Positions 22,845 through 31,500 of a stretch of 64,000 bases of DNA are shown in pieces. The DNA is taken from positions 97,393 to 161,392 of the forward strand of contig ONDS01000010.1 in assembly GCA_900316685.1 (NCBI GenBank), in the 5' to 3' direction. This DNA comes from an uncultured Prevotellaceae bacterium. GTDB taxonomy: Bacteria > Bacteroidota > Bacteroidia > Bacteroidales > Bacteroidaceae. A program made the translations under genes and the position numbers. Under the pieces are notes generated by a model, which was not told the DNA's origin, did no database searches, and worked only from the letters and a program-made list of their open reading frames with translations. Numbering within the stretch: the stretch's first letter is position 1; each line of letters starts with the position of its first letter.

Positions 22845-23203
22845 TCTTTACCAACGACAAAGCTATCTACTTGCAAATGGCTGAACGAATGGCCGAGGAG
22901 ATACTGGCCGGCAAATATGCCGACGACGAACGTATCCCGTCGGTCAGGGAATACGCGGTGCTGCTTCAAGTGAACATCAACACGGCGGTGAAAGCGTATG
23001 AACAACTGGCGCGCGATGGGGTGATCTACAACAAACGGGGATTGGGCTATTTCGTCACACCGGGGGCGAAACTGAATATCCTGCAGGCCAGGAAAATGGA
23101 GTTCCTACAAGTGACCATCCCACAACTCACTCGGCAGATGAAACTCCTGGGCATCTCACCCGATGAGATGGCGGAGCATATACAAAAGGCTTTTAAGGCA
23201 TGA
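22841..23203 (+). CDS. GntR-family transcriptional regulator (YtrA-like)
   Basis: The 120-residue protein has a winged helix of GntR type (ERIPSVREYAVLLQVNINTA; EQLARDGVIYNKRGLGYFVT) and only a short helical tail (about 40 residues), as in the YtrA subfamily that controls ABC exporters. It is the last gene of the operon and translationally coupled to the permease; most YtrA operons have it first. It likely represses this operon, and its signal is unknown. Confidence 0.9.
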   Translation: MIFTNDKAIYLQMAERMAEEILAGKYADDERIPSVREYAVLLQVNINTAVKAYEQLARDGVIYNKRGLGYFVTPGAKLNILQARKMEFLQVTIPQLTRQMKLLGISPDEMAEHIQKAFKA

Positions 23204-23245
23204 ATTCAAAAACTTATTGTAAATTTCTTTAAATATCAAATTATC

Positions 23246-26065
23246 ATGAAATTAAAGACTTTCTTTGGTGCCGTCTTGATGCTGGCTTGCTCAACGGCAA
23301 TGGCCCAATCTCAAAACCTGCCCATCGACCCGGCAGTGAGAATCGGCCATCTCGACAATGGATTGACTTATTACATCCGTAACAACAACAATCCTGAACA
23401 TGTGGCCAACTTCTACATCGCACAGAAGGTGGGCTCCATCAACGAGAACGACGACCAGCGCGGTCTGGCTCACTTCCTCGAACACATGGCGTTCAATGGA
23501 TCGGAACATTTCCCGGGAAATGGAATCATTGAGTACACACGCTCGCTCGGCGTGGAGTTCGGACGCGACCTCAATGCTTACACCTCGCTCGACCAAACGG
23601 TCTACAACATCGACAATGTGCCCACTTACAGGCAAACGGCGGTTGACTCCTGCTTGCTCATCCTGAAGGATTGGTCCAATGGACTCTCGCTCGAGCCCGA
23701 CGAGATCGACAAGGAACGTGGAGTGGTCCATGGAGAATGGCGACTGGGCAGTGGACCGGGACAGCGTATCCAGGACAAGGCCTTCCCGCAAGTGCTCGCT
23801 GGAAGTAAATATGGCAATCGACTGCCCATCGGACTCATGAGCATCATCGACAGCTTCAGACCGGCAACACTGCGCGCTTACTACGAGAAATGGTACCGAC
23901 CCGACAATCAGGGCATCATCGTGGTGGGTGATATCGATGTAGACCGTGTGGAGGCGAAAATCAAGGAACTGTGGGCTGGGGTGAAGGTAGATCCCAATGC
24001 AGAGAAGATTCCTACGGAACTGGTGCCTGACAACAACCAGGCAATCATCGTGCTCGAAAAAGATAAGGAGCAGTCGCGCAACCAATACCAAATCATGATG
24101 AAGCATGATGGAATGCCCGATGAGATGAAAACACAGATTCCTTATGTCATCATGAACTATGGCGAGGCGATGATGGCTTCAATGCTCAATACTCGTCTGC
24201 AGGATTTGGCGCAGAAACCCGAAAGCGCTATCACCATAGCAAGCGCCGATGACGACAATTTCATGTTTGTGAAGACAAAAGAGGCATTCTCTACAGTCAT
24301 CATGCCTAAGGAGGGACGCGATATCGAGGCTATACAGCAGGTGATGCGCGAACTCATCAGGGCTCGACAGTTCGGATTCACTTCCACCGAATACGATAGG
24401 GCAAAGGCGGACTATATGGCGCAACTGGAGAAAAATTACGAAAACCGGGCCAAAATCAAGACCGATGTGTATGCAATGCAGTATATCGAGAATTTCCTGC
24501 ACAACGAACCCATGCCGTCGATAGAGGATGAATACCAACTAATGAACCAATTCGTGCCGATGCTGCCCGTCGACCTGGTCAATGAAATGGCGAAAGAATA
24601 CATCACCGTTACGGATACCAACCTCGTGATCATGGGCTTCCTACAGGATAATGCTTCAGTGAAAAATCCCACGGCTGAGCAGGTGCTCGCCACCATCAAC
24701 CAGGTGAGGGCGGAAAAACTCGAACCGTATGTCGACGAGGTGAACAACGAACCGCTCATCGCCGAAATGCCTAAGAAGGGGAAAGTCACAAAGGAGTCGA
24801 CACTCGATGCTTTTGGATTCAAAGTGTGGGAACTGTCGAACGGCGTGAAGGTGTACACACGAAAGACGGATTTCAAAGATGATGAGGTGCGCTTCATGGC
24901 CGATGCCAGGGGGGGCATATCGGTGTTCGGAAAGGAGGACCTACAAAACCAAAGGGCTATGAGCCTGGGACTGGGAGTGACGGGAAAAGGCAACTTCTCC
25001 AACAACGACCTGGAAAAGAAACTCAAGGGCATCAATGCCAACCTCGACTATTCTATAGGTTCAACCGACCAAACCATCAATGGTACGGCTACACCGAAAG
25101 ACCTGGAGACCCTTATGCAACTTATCTACCTCCAGTTCACGGCACTCACTCCCGATAAGGCCATGCACGACCAAATGGCGGGTATGTATAAACAGCTCTT
25201 CCTCAATAGCTCGCTCAACCCGCAGATCGTCTTCGCCGACTCGCTGGCGTCTACATTGTCCAACCACTCGCCGCTGAGCAAATTGCCGGATGCAGAGATG
25301 TTCGACAAGATGGATTATGACCGCATGGTGCAGATGGTGAAGGAGAGATTCGCCAACCCGCGCGATTTTATCTTCATCTTCGTAGGCAACTTCGATGAGC
25401 AGAAACTTAAGGAACTGGTCGAACAGTACATCGCCTCACTGCCCACTAACGACAAAATGTCGCAACCTAAGGATATTCGTTCACTTTGGTCGGGACATGT
25501 CGAGAATCGCTTCAAACAGGAGATGAAGGATGGACAGACCATGATAGCACAGGTCTGGCGCTCCAACAATATGGAATACAACTTGCAGAACCGAACCATG
25601 CTGCAAGTGGTGGGCGACTTGCTCAGTAACATCTACCTCAAGACCATACGTGAGGAGAGCAGTGCTTCATACACAGTGCAGGCGTCTACTGATGTCGATA
25701 ACGACGGACCGGGTTGTATCTTCACTGTCACGGGTGTGTGCCCGTGCGACCCCGACAAGGCTGAACTGGCTGAACGCCTGCTCAAAGAGGGATTCCAACA
25801 GACCGCACAGAATGTCGATGCTGACATGCTGGCAAAGGTGAAGGAGGCTCTTCTGAAAAATGCCGATACCAACCTGCGCGAAAACGCTTACTGGATGAAC
25901 ATGGTGTATCGATGGAACAAGTTCGGCGTGGATTGCCATACGGGTTACAAGGAATTCGTACAGTCCATCACTCCGCAGATGGTTAGTGCCTTTGTTCGTG
26001 ACAACTTCCTCGCTACCGGACACCATGCCGAGGTGGTCATGAACCCCATACCAAGGGCGGAATAA
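23246..26065 (+). CDS. M16-family zinc metallopeptidase (PqqL-like), exported
   Basis: The 939-residue protein has a signal peptide (MKLKTFFGAVLMLACSTAMA) and two M16 repeats. The N-terminal one carries the inverted zinc motif HFLEH in RGLAHFLEHMAFNGSEHFPG (about residue 76) with the downstream Glu in DEIDKERGVVHGEW; the C-terminal half (from about residue 530) is the inactive partner domain. It would degrade peptides in the periplasm or at the outer membrane. Fusion of both halves in one chain is normal for Bacteroidales homologues. A strong terminator follows. Confidence 0.93.
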   Translation: MKLKTFFGAVLMLACSTAMAQSQNLPIDPAVRIGHLDNGLTYYIRNNNNPEHVANFYIAQKVGSINENDDQRGLAHFLEHMAFNGSEHFPGNGIIEYTRSLGVEFGRDLNAYTSLDQTVYNIDNVPTYRQTAVDSCLLILKDWSNGLSLEPDEIDKERGVVHGEWRLGSGPGQRIQDKAFPQVLAGSKYGNRLPIGLMSIIDSFRPATLRAYYEKWYRPDNQGIIVVGDIDVDRVEAKIKELWAGVKVDPNAEKIPTELVPDNNQAIIVLEKDKEQSRNQYQIMMKHDGMPDEMKTQIPYVIMNYGEAMMASMLNTRLQDLAQKPESAITIASADDDNFMFVKTKEAFSTVIMPKEGRDIEAIQQVMRELIRARQFGFTSTEYDRAKADYMAQLEKNYENRAKIKTDVYAMQYIENFLHNEPMPSIEDEYQLMNQFVPMLPVDLVNEMAKEYITVTDTNLVIMGFLQDNASVKNPTAEQVLATINQVRAEKLEPYVDEVNNEPLIAEMPKKGKVTKESTLDAFGFKVWELSNGVKVYTRKTDFKDDEVRFMADARGGISVFGKEDLQNQRAMSLGLGVTGKGNFSNNDLEKKLKGINANLDYSIGSTDQTINGTATPKDLETLMQLIYLQFTALTPDKAMHDQMAGMYKQLFLNSSLNPQIVFADSLASTLSNHSPLSKLPDAEMFDKMDYDRMVQMVKERFANPRDFIFIFVGNFDEQKLKELVEQYIASLPTNDKMSQPKDIRSLWSGHVENRFKQEMKDGQTMIAQVWRSNNMEYNLQNRTMLQVVGDLLSNIYLKTIREESSASYTVQASTDVDNDGPGCIFTVTGVCPCDPDKAELAERLLKEGFQQTAQNVDADMLAKVKEALLKNADTNLRENAYWMNMVYRWNKFGVDCHTGYKEFVQSITPQMVSAFVRDNFLATGHHAEVVMNPIPRAE

Positions 26066-26084
26066 TCTGCCTATCTCAAAATAC

Positions 26085-26120
26085 AGCCCCGAACTCTTCA
26101 TGAGTTCGGGGCTGATTTTT
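26085..26120 (+). terminator. Rho-independent terminator after the M16 peptidase
   Basis: AGCCCCGAACTC (26085-26096), short loop, GAGTTCGGGGCT (26102-26113), then GATTTTTTA. A 12-bp perfect stem. Confidence 0.9.
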
Positions 26121-26129
26121 TATGATCAC

Positions 26130-26356
26130 TTATTCAACTTCCGCATGTTTAGAAGATAAAGGAAGATAAATGAAGATAGCCGCTTTTCGGCAGCGGAAGA
26201 TAGAGGACATTACTCCGTTAGCAGTGTTTATGCAGCAAAACTAATGTCTTTTATCTTCCTCTGTCTTCTTCTAACTCCTTTTATCTACAAGGCAAGCGGA
26301 GCTTGCGGAAGTTGAATTTTTATCTACAAGGCAAGCGGAGCTTGCGGAAGTTGAAT
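26130..26356. repeat. Direct repeats of a 37-bp element next to uvrB
   Basis: TTATCTACAAGGCAAGCGGA plus GCTTGCGGAAGTTGAAT occurs at 26281-26317 and 26320-26356 and contains the palindrome GCAAGC/GCTTGC. An inverted partial copy, TTATTCAACTTCCGCA, starts at about 26131. The same sequence encodes the 3' end of the lipoprotein gene ending at 1238. Purine/pyrimidine-rich GAAGATAAAGGAAGATA segments lie between. Confidence 0.85.
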
Positions 26357-28380
26357 CACTTACCAAGGCTATCCTTCAGCCTAATCAGTTCATCACGATA
26401 CTGAGCCGCTTGCAGGAAGTCCATGTTTTTCGCGGCTTCCTTCATCAGACGCTCGGTATTGGCGATGCTCTTTTCCAATTGCTCGGCACTCATACGCTCG
26501 ATAATCGGGTCGGCAACCATCGCTCCTGTCTGAGGACCGACATAGGCTTCGCCATAACTGTATGCCTTCGTCGATTCTATGCCTGTAGTGGGCGACAGGC
26601 TCTGGTGAAGGCTCTTGCGTATCTGGGTGGGGGTGATATGGTGCTCTTCGTTGTATTTCAACTGCTTGGAACGGCGATAATTAGTCTCGTCGATGGTCTG
26701 TTGCATACTTCTCGTGATAGTGTCGGCATACATGATGGCCTTGCCGTTGACATTACGCGCCGCACGGCCCACCGTCTGGGTCAACGAACGGTGACTGCGT
26801 AAGAACCCTTCCTTGTCGGCATCCAAGATGGCTACCAACGACACCTCCGGCAAGTCCAGACCCTCACGAAGCAGGTTCACGCCTACCAACACGTCGATAC
26901 GGCCGGCGCGAAGGTCGCCCAGGATGTTCACACGATCCAGGGTGCTCACATCGCTGTGGATGTAATTGGTGCGGATGCCGTGATTGAGGAAATATTCGGT
27001 CATCTCCTCGGCCATGCGCTTGGTCAGCGTGGTCACCAACACACGCTCGTCGCGCTCGGCACGGACAAGAATCTCTTCCATCAGGTCGTCTATCTGGTTC
27101 TCGCTCGGACGAATCTCTATCTCGGGATCCAACAGACCGGTGGGACGGATCACTTGCTCTACATAGACGCCCTCACTCCTCGACAACTCGTAATCGGCGG
27201 GCGTGGCAGATACGTATATCACTTGGTTGATCTTCTCGTTGAACTCGTCGAAAGTCAAGGGGCGGTTGTCAAAAGCCGCGGGCAAACGGAAACCATATTC
27301 CACGAGGTTGGTCTTCCTCGCGCGGTCGCCACCGTACATGGCCTGGATCTGGGGGACACTCACATGGCTCTCGTCTATCATCAACAGGAAATCGTCGGGG
27401 AAGAAATCCAACAGGCAGTAGGGGCGCTGTCCGGCTTCACGGCCATCGAAATAGCGGGAATAGTTCTCTATGCCGCTGCAATGGCCCAACTCCTTGATCA
27501 TCTCAACATCGTATTCCACTCGCTCCTTGATACGATGGGCCTTGATGCTATCGCCTACCTCCTCGAAAAAGGCGATGCGCTCGGCTAAGTCTTCCTGTAT
27601 CTGCTTGATGGCGCGTTCCTGCTGCTCCTTAGTGGTGACGAACAGGTTGGCGGGGTATATCTGATATTCTTCGAAACTGGACAAACGGCGGAACGTGTCG
27701 GCATCCAACTCCTCGATGGAGTCGATCTCGTCGTCCCAGAAGGTCACACGCAACACATGTTCGCTGTAAGCCATGAAGATGTCCACCGTATCGCCCTTCA
27801 CACGGAAATTGCCGCGCTCCAACGTCAGGTCGTTGCGCACGTACAACGCATCTACCAAACGGCGGAGGAACATGTTCCGGCTCAAGGTCTCTCCTCGGCG
27901 CAATGAAATGATGCTGTTCTGCATGGCTACAGGACCGCCCATACCGTAGATGCAGGATACGGACGACACCACGACGACATCGCGACGACCACTAAGCAGG
28001 CTGCTTACTGCTGCCAGACGCAGACGGTCTATCTCGTCGTTGATGGCAAGGTCTTTCTCTATGTAGGTGTCGGTATGGGGAAGATAGGCTTCGGGCTGGT
28101 AGTAGTCGTAGTAGGATACGTAATACTCCACGGCGTTCTCGGGAAAGAAACCGCGCATCTCTTCATACAACTGAGCGGCGAGGGTCTTGTTGTGACTCAA
28201 TATCAAGGTCGGACGCTGCACGTTGGCTATCACGTTGGCCATCGTAAAGGTCTTGCCGCTGCCGGTGACACCCAACAAGACCTGTGATTCGTCGCCACGG
28301 AGCAAGCCTTCAGTCAACTCGCGGATGGCTTCGGGTTGGTCGCCTGTGGGCTTGTATTGTGAGGTCAATTTGAATTCCAT
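26356..28380 (-). CDS. uvrB: Excinuclease ABC subunit B
   Basis: The 674-residue helicase-like protein loads at DNA lesions and positions UvrC in nucleotide excision repair. Walker [17 protein letters not shown], the beta-hairpin region [22 protein letters not shown], the DESH box in [29 protein letters not shown] and a C-terminal UVR motif ([12 protein letters not shown]) are all present. A TAAATTTG box lies at 28392-28385, so the transcript may start at or next to the ATG and be leaderless. The stop codon abuts a repeat copy. Confidence 0.98.
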   Translation of the reverse strand: MEFKLTSQYKPTGDQPEAIRELTEGLLRGDESQVLLGVTGSGKTFTMANVIANVQRPTLILSHNKTLAAQLYEEMRGFFPENAVEYYVSYYDYYQPEAYLPHTDTYIEKDLAINDEIDRLRLAAVSSLLSGRRDVVVVSSVSCIYGMGGPVAMQNSIISLRRGETLSRNMFLRRLVDALYVRNDLTLERGNFRVKGDTVDIFMAYSEHVLRVTFWDDEIDSIEELDADTFRRLSSFEEYQIYPANLFVTTKEQQERAIKQIQEDLAERIAFFEEVGDSIKAHRIKERVEYDVEMIKELGHCSGIENYSRYFDGREAGQRPYCLLDFFPDDFLLMIDESHVSVPQIQAMYGGDRARKTNLVEYGFRLPAAFDNRPLTFDEFNEKINQVIYVSATPADYELSRSEGVYVEQVIRPTGLLDPEIEIRPSENQIDDLMEEILVRAERDERVLVTTLTKRMAEEMTEYFLNHGIRTNYIHSDVSTLDRVNILGDLRAGRIDVLVGVNLLREGLDLPEVSLVAILDADKEGFLRSHRSLTQTVGRAARNVNGKAIMYADTITRSMQQTIDETNYRRSKQLKYNEEHHITPTQIRKSLHQSLSPTTGIESTKAYSYGEAYVGPQTGAMVADPIIERMSAEQLEKSIANTERLMKEAAKNMDFLQAAQYRDELIRLKDSLGK

Positions 28381-28422
28381 GCTGCAAATTTAGATAAAAA
28401 ATATAAAAAACAATCGCAATAC

Positions 28423-28453
28423 TTGCTCAATTCTCGAATTATCACTAATTTTG
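28423..28453 (+). promoter_or_regulatory. Promoter of the bamD-rpoZ operon
   Basis: TTG (28423-28425), 20 nt, TAATTTTG (28446-28453). It shows that translation starts at 28472 and not at 28451. Confidence 0.7.
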
Positions 28454-28471
28454 CGGTTCAAAGTGAGTGAA

Positions 28472-29302
28472 ATGAAAAAAATAATTCTATTCACAGTCTG
28501 CTGCGCATGTCTCATGGCGTCGTGCGCTTCCCAGTTCAATAGGGTGTATAAGTCGGATAACATCCCCTTCAAATACGAATATGCAAAAGAGCTGTATACC
28601 AAAGGACAGAGCTCCAAGGCTATACTGCTCCTGCAACAGTGTGTCACACCGCTGAAGGGCACTGACAACGGGCAGGAGTGCTTGTATATGCTCTGCATGG
28701 CTACATTCAAGTCGAAAGACTATGAAACGGCTTCGCAGTACTTCAAACGTTATCTACAAGCGTATCCTAAGGGAATATATGCCGAAATGGCGGCTTTCTA
28801 CATCGGAGAAAGCTTGTATCAGAGCACACCGGAACCGAGATTGGACCAGAGTCCTACCATGGCGGCTATCAATGCTTACCAAGAGTACCTCGACCTCTTC
28901 CCCGATGCTTCCATGAAGGAGCTGACCCACTCAAGACTCTTCGAATTGCAGGATAAACTCATACAGAAGGAATTGCTTTCCGCAAAACTGTATTACAACC
29001 TCGGTCCCTATTTCGGCAATTGTACCAGTGGGGGAAGCAATTACGAGGCGTGCATCGTTACAGCCCAAAACGCCATCAAAACATATCCTTTCAGTGCGAA
29101 AAAAGAAGATTTCGCCGTGCTTATCATGAAGAGCAAGTTCGAACTGGCGGAAAGGAGCGTCGAGGCGAAGCGACTGGAGCGTTATCGCGATGCCGAAGAC
29201 GAATGTTATGGATTCCTCAATGAGTATCCTGACTCTGAGTTCAAGGCTCTGGCTGAAAAATACATCGCCGTATGTAAGAAATATACAGGCGAAGAATCGT
29301 AA
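28472..29302 (+). CDS. bamD: Outer membrane assembly lipoprotein BamD-like
   Basis: The 276-residue lipoprotein (signal MKKIILFTVCCACLMASC, lipobox MASC) has TPR-like helical repeats: KYEYAKELYTKGQSSKAILL, QYFKRYLQAYPKGIYAEMAA, INAYQEYLDLFPDASM, AEDECYGFLNEYPDSEFKAL. These match BamD/YfiO, the lipoprotein that helps BamA insert beta-barrels. The gene order with rpoZ and a DUF4293 gene is the usual Bacteroidales one. The start at 28472 is preferred because the promoter overlaps the upstream alternative. Confidence 0.9.
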   Translation: MKKIILFTVCCACLMASCASQFNRVYKSDNIPFKYEYAKELYTKGQSSKAILLLQQCVTPLKGTDNGQECLYMLCMATFKSKDYETASQYFKRYLQAYPKGIYAEMAAFYIGESLYQSTPEPRLDQSPTMAAINAYQEYLDLFPDASMKELTHSRLFELQDKLIQKELLSAKLYYNLGPYFGNCTSGGSNYEACIVTAQNAIKTYPFSAKKEDFAVLIMKSKFELAERSVEAKRLERYRDAEDECYGFLNEYPDSEFKALAEKYIAVCKKYTGEES

Positions 29303-29339
29303 ACTTTATTTATCGTCAACTATATTAAATTTCATCATA

Positions 29340-29672
29340 ATGGATTACAAGAAATCAAAAGCACCTGTCAACACCGTAACACGTAATATCATGGACCTGT
29401 GCGACGAAACAGGGAATATCTATGAAACAGTGGCAATCATCTCGAAAAGGGCGAACCAGATCTCGGCAGAGATCAAGCAGGACCTGAGCAAGAAACTGCA
29501 GGAGTTCGCTTCATATAACGATAATCTGGAAGAGGTGTTCGAGAATAGAGAGCAGATAGAAATCTCTCGCTACTATGAGAAATTGCCGAAACCGACCTTG
29601 CTCGCTACACAGGAATTTGTGGAAGGCAACGTTTATTGGAGAGATCCGTCTAAAGATAATCAAGAGTTCTGA
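29340..29672 (+). CDS. rpoZ: DNA-directed RNA polymerase omega subunit (Bacteroidales type)
   Basis: Starting at 29340, the 110-residue protein begins MDYKKSKAPVNTVTRNIMDL and contains YETVAIISKRANQISAEIKQ, the RPB6/omega signature that binds beta-prime and helps polymerase assembly. The C-terminal half is the extension typical of Bacteroidales omega. An upstream in-frame start would run into the bamD coding region in another frame and is unlikely. It overlaps the start of the next gene by one base. Confidence 0.92.
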   Translation: MDYKKSKAPVNTVTRNIMDLCDETGNIYETVAIISKRANQISAEIKQDLSKKLQEFASYNDNLEEVFENREQIEISRYYEKLPKPTLLATQEFVEGNVYWRDPSKDNQEF

Positions 29673-30130
29673 TGATACAGAGAATACAGACGGTCTTCCT
29701 TTTCCTCGCCGTGGTATGCATGGTGGTATGCCTTTGCCTCCCTATGGGACTGTTCTTGCCTGACGACTTGTCGGCGGGCATCGAATTGTTCAATCTCTGG
29801 AGCATAAGATTGGATGATGCTTCGCGCTCGTTCTCCAATTGGCCTATGTTCGCGTTGCTCCTCCTCGCGGCAACCATCTCGCTGTTTGCCATCTTCGCAT
29901 TCAAGAATAGGAAAAAACAAGCCAAAATGTGCGTGGCAGCCATCCTTCTGTGCGTGGCTTGGTACGTCGCCCTCGCGTTCTTCGGCTATATACTCGAACC
30001 GGCAAACACCAAGTTCTATCCCGCCATCATGGTGGTACTGCCCTTGGTGGCTATCATCCTGCTTTTCATGGCGCGCCATCGTATCAACGCCGATGAAAAA
30101 CTCGTAAGAGCTGCCGACCGAATACGATAG
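29672..30130 (+). CDS. DUF4293 family membrane protein
   Basis: The 152-residue protein starts MIQRIQTVFLFLAVVCMVVC, the hallmark of DUF4293, and has four membrane segments. The family is confined to Bacteroidota and usually lies next to rpoZ; its function is unknown. It overlaps the rpoZ stop (TGATG) and ends just before a strong terminator. Confidence 0.9.
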   Translation: MIQRIQTVFLFLAVVCMVVCLCLPMGLFLPDDLSAGIELFNLWSIRLDDASRSFSNWPMFALLLLAATISLFAIFAFKNRKKQAKMCVAAILLCVAWYVALAFFGYILEPANTKFYPAIMVVLPLVAIILLFMARHRINADEKLVRAADRIR

Positions 30131-30165
30131 AAGAATCTGACAATACCAATACATAATCCTCAGAA

Positions 30166-30198
30166 CGAACCCCTCCCATCTGGAGGGGTTCGTTTTTT
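30166..30198 (+). terminator. Rho-independent terminator of the bamD-rpoZ operon
   Basis: CGAACCCCTCC (30166-30176), loop, GGAGGGGTTCG (30182-30192), then TTTTTT. Confidence 0.9.
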
Positions 30199-30478
30199 CA
30201 TAGTCTTGTCGTTTTCTCAGTCATGTCGTTTTCTCAGCCTTGTCGTTTTCTCAGTCATGTCGTTTTCTCACTCATGTCGTTTTCTCAGCCATGTCGTTTT
30301 CTCATAGTCATGTCGTTTTCTCACTCTTGTCGTTTTCTCAGTCTTGTCGTTTTTTCAGCCTTGTCGTTTTCTCACTCTTGTCGTTTTCTCAGTCTTGTCG
30401 TTTTTTCAGCCTTGTCGTTTTCTCAGTCATGTCGTTTTTTCACTCTTGTCGTTTTTTCACTCTTGTCGTTTTTAAGGT
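30199..30478. repeat. Sixteen-copy 17-bp tandem array
   Basis: The unit TGTCGTTTTCTCAGTCA and variants (CAGCCT, CACTCT) is repeated about 16 times, one unit being 3 bp longer. Because 17 is not a multiple of 3, long open frames appear in several phases (MSFSQ..., CRFL...), which are artefacts. The array begins directly after the terminator's T-run, whose own sequence GTTTTTTCATAGTCTTG blends into the first unit. A full palindromic module A follows at about 30487. Confidence 0.92.
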
Positions 30479-30631
30479 AACTTTTTCCCCTCCTTTTTCA
30501 AAGGAGGGGTAGGGGTGGTTTGTCAAACAATGTCCCAACCTCTATTCCACTCCCTCCCCCCTTCGCCCCCCCCTTCCCTAAAAAATCGTTAAAAAAAATG
30601 AAAGGAAAGAACAACCTATTATAAAATAAAC

Positions 30632-30639
30632 TATCTTTG
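30632..30639 (+). promoter_or_regulatory. -7 element of the helical-repeat lipoprotein gene
   Basis: TATCTTTG at 43 nt before the ATG; no good TTTG at the proper distance. Confidence 0.5.
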
Positions 30640-30681
30640 CCACGTTATAGAAAATTTTTGTTTTACTAAATCCATCAAATT

Positions 30682-31329
30682 ATGAAAAAACTTTTTTTTG
30701 TTGCTATTGCAGCAGTAGGACTGTGCTTTGTAAGTTGCAACGACAAAGCTAAGACTGAGCAAACCCAAGGTACTGAGGATACCACCGCTGTGGTTGTTGA
30801 GGATCCGACAGCTGACCTCCAGAAAGCTCTTGAGGCTAACGACTCTTCCGCTTTCCAGAAGATCATGACTGCCGTTACAGAGAAATTCGAAAGTCTGAAG
30901 AACCTCGATGGCGACGCCCTCAACAAAGCTAAGGAGTATGTGGCTAAAGCTCAGGCTTTCCTCAATGAGAATGCTGAGAAAATCACTGCTTTCGTTGGTG
31001 GTAACAGTGTGATCGCTGGCCTGCTCGAAAAAGTGAAGGCTATCCCCGCTGATGCGCTCGCTATCCCCGCTGCAGCTGAAGGTGCTGTTGAAGGTGCTAA
31101 AGACGCTGCCGAAGGTGCTGCCGCAAGTGCTGTAGAAGGTGCTAAGGATAAGGTGCAGGAAGTGGCTGGTGCCGCTGCTGAGAAAGCCGGTGCTGCTGTC
31201 GACGCTGCAAAAGAGGCTGGTGCAAAGGCTGTTGACGCTGCCAAAGAGGCTGGCGCAAAAGCTGCTGAGAAAGTACAGGAAGCTGCCGGTAAGGCTGTCG
31301 ATGGTGCAAAGAAAGCCCTCGGTCTCTAA
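30682..31329 (+). CDS. Lipoprotein with LEA/apolipoprotein-like helical repeats
   Basis: The lipoprotein signal MKKLFFVAIAAVGLCFVSC is followed by an acidic linker, a helical segment (KALEANDSSAFQKIMTAVTE), and from about residue 115 an Ala/Lys/Glu-rich stretch of 11-residue type repeats such as AAKEAGAKAVDAAKEAG and AAEKVQEAAGKAVDGAKKAL. The pattern resembles LEA group 3 or apolipoprotein helices, which form amphipathic surfaces on membranes. Codon use is unusually uniform (GCT, GGT, AAG), as in highly expressed genes. It has its own terminator. A structural or stress role at the outer membrane is possible. Confidence 0.8.
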   Translation: MKKLFFVAIAAVGLCFVSCNDKAKTEQTQGTEDTTAVVVEDPTADLQKALEANDSSAFQKIMTAVTEKFESLKNLDGDALNKAKEYVAKAQAFLNENAEKITAFVGGNSVIAGLLEKVKAIPADALAIPAAAEGAVEGAKDAAEGAAASAVEGAKDKVQEVAGAAAEKAGAAVDAAKEAGAKAVDAAKEAGAKAAEKVQEAAGKAVDGAKKALGL

Positions 31330-31364
31330 TCTTTCGATTAACAACAACAATCAAAAAAAATACA

Positions 31365-31394
31365 ACGGGTGGAGTCTTCTCCACCCGTTTTTTA
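31365..31394 (+). terminator. Rho-independent terminator after the helical-repeat lipoprotein
   Basis: ACGGGTGGAG (31365-31374), loop TCTT, CTCCACCCGT (31379-31388), then TTTTT. Confidence 0.92.
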
Positions 31395-31500
31395 TGAAGT
31401 ACCCCTTATCGTTTTTTTATTGATTGAAGTTTTTTTTCCTCAAAACCAAATGTATTTTTCATTTTTTTCGTATTTTTGCAAAAATATATTATGGCGATTT

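Noticed and set aside
30223-30512. Repetitive open frames translating as MSFSQPCRFL-type repeats
   Set aside because: Produced by the 17-bp tandem array, which is open in several phases; no ribosome site or promoter.
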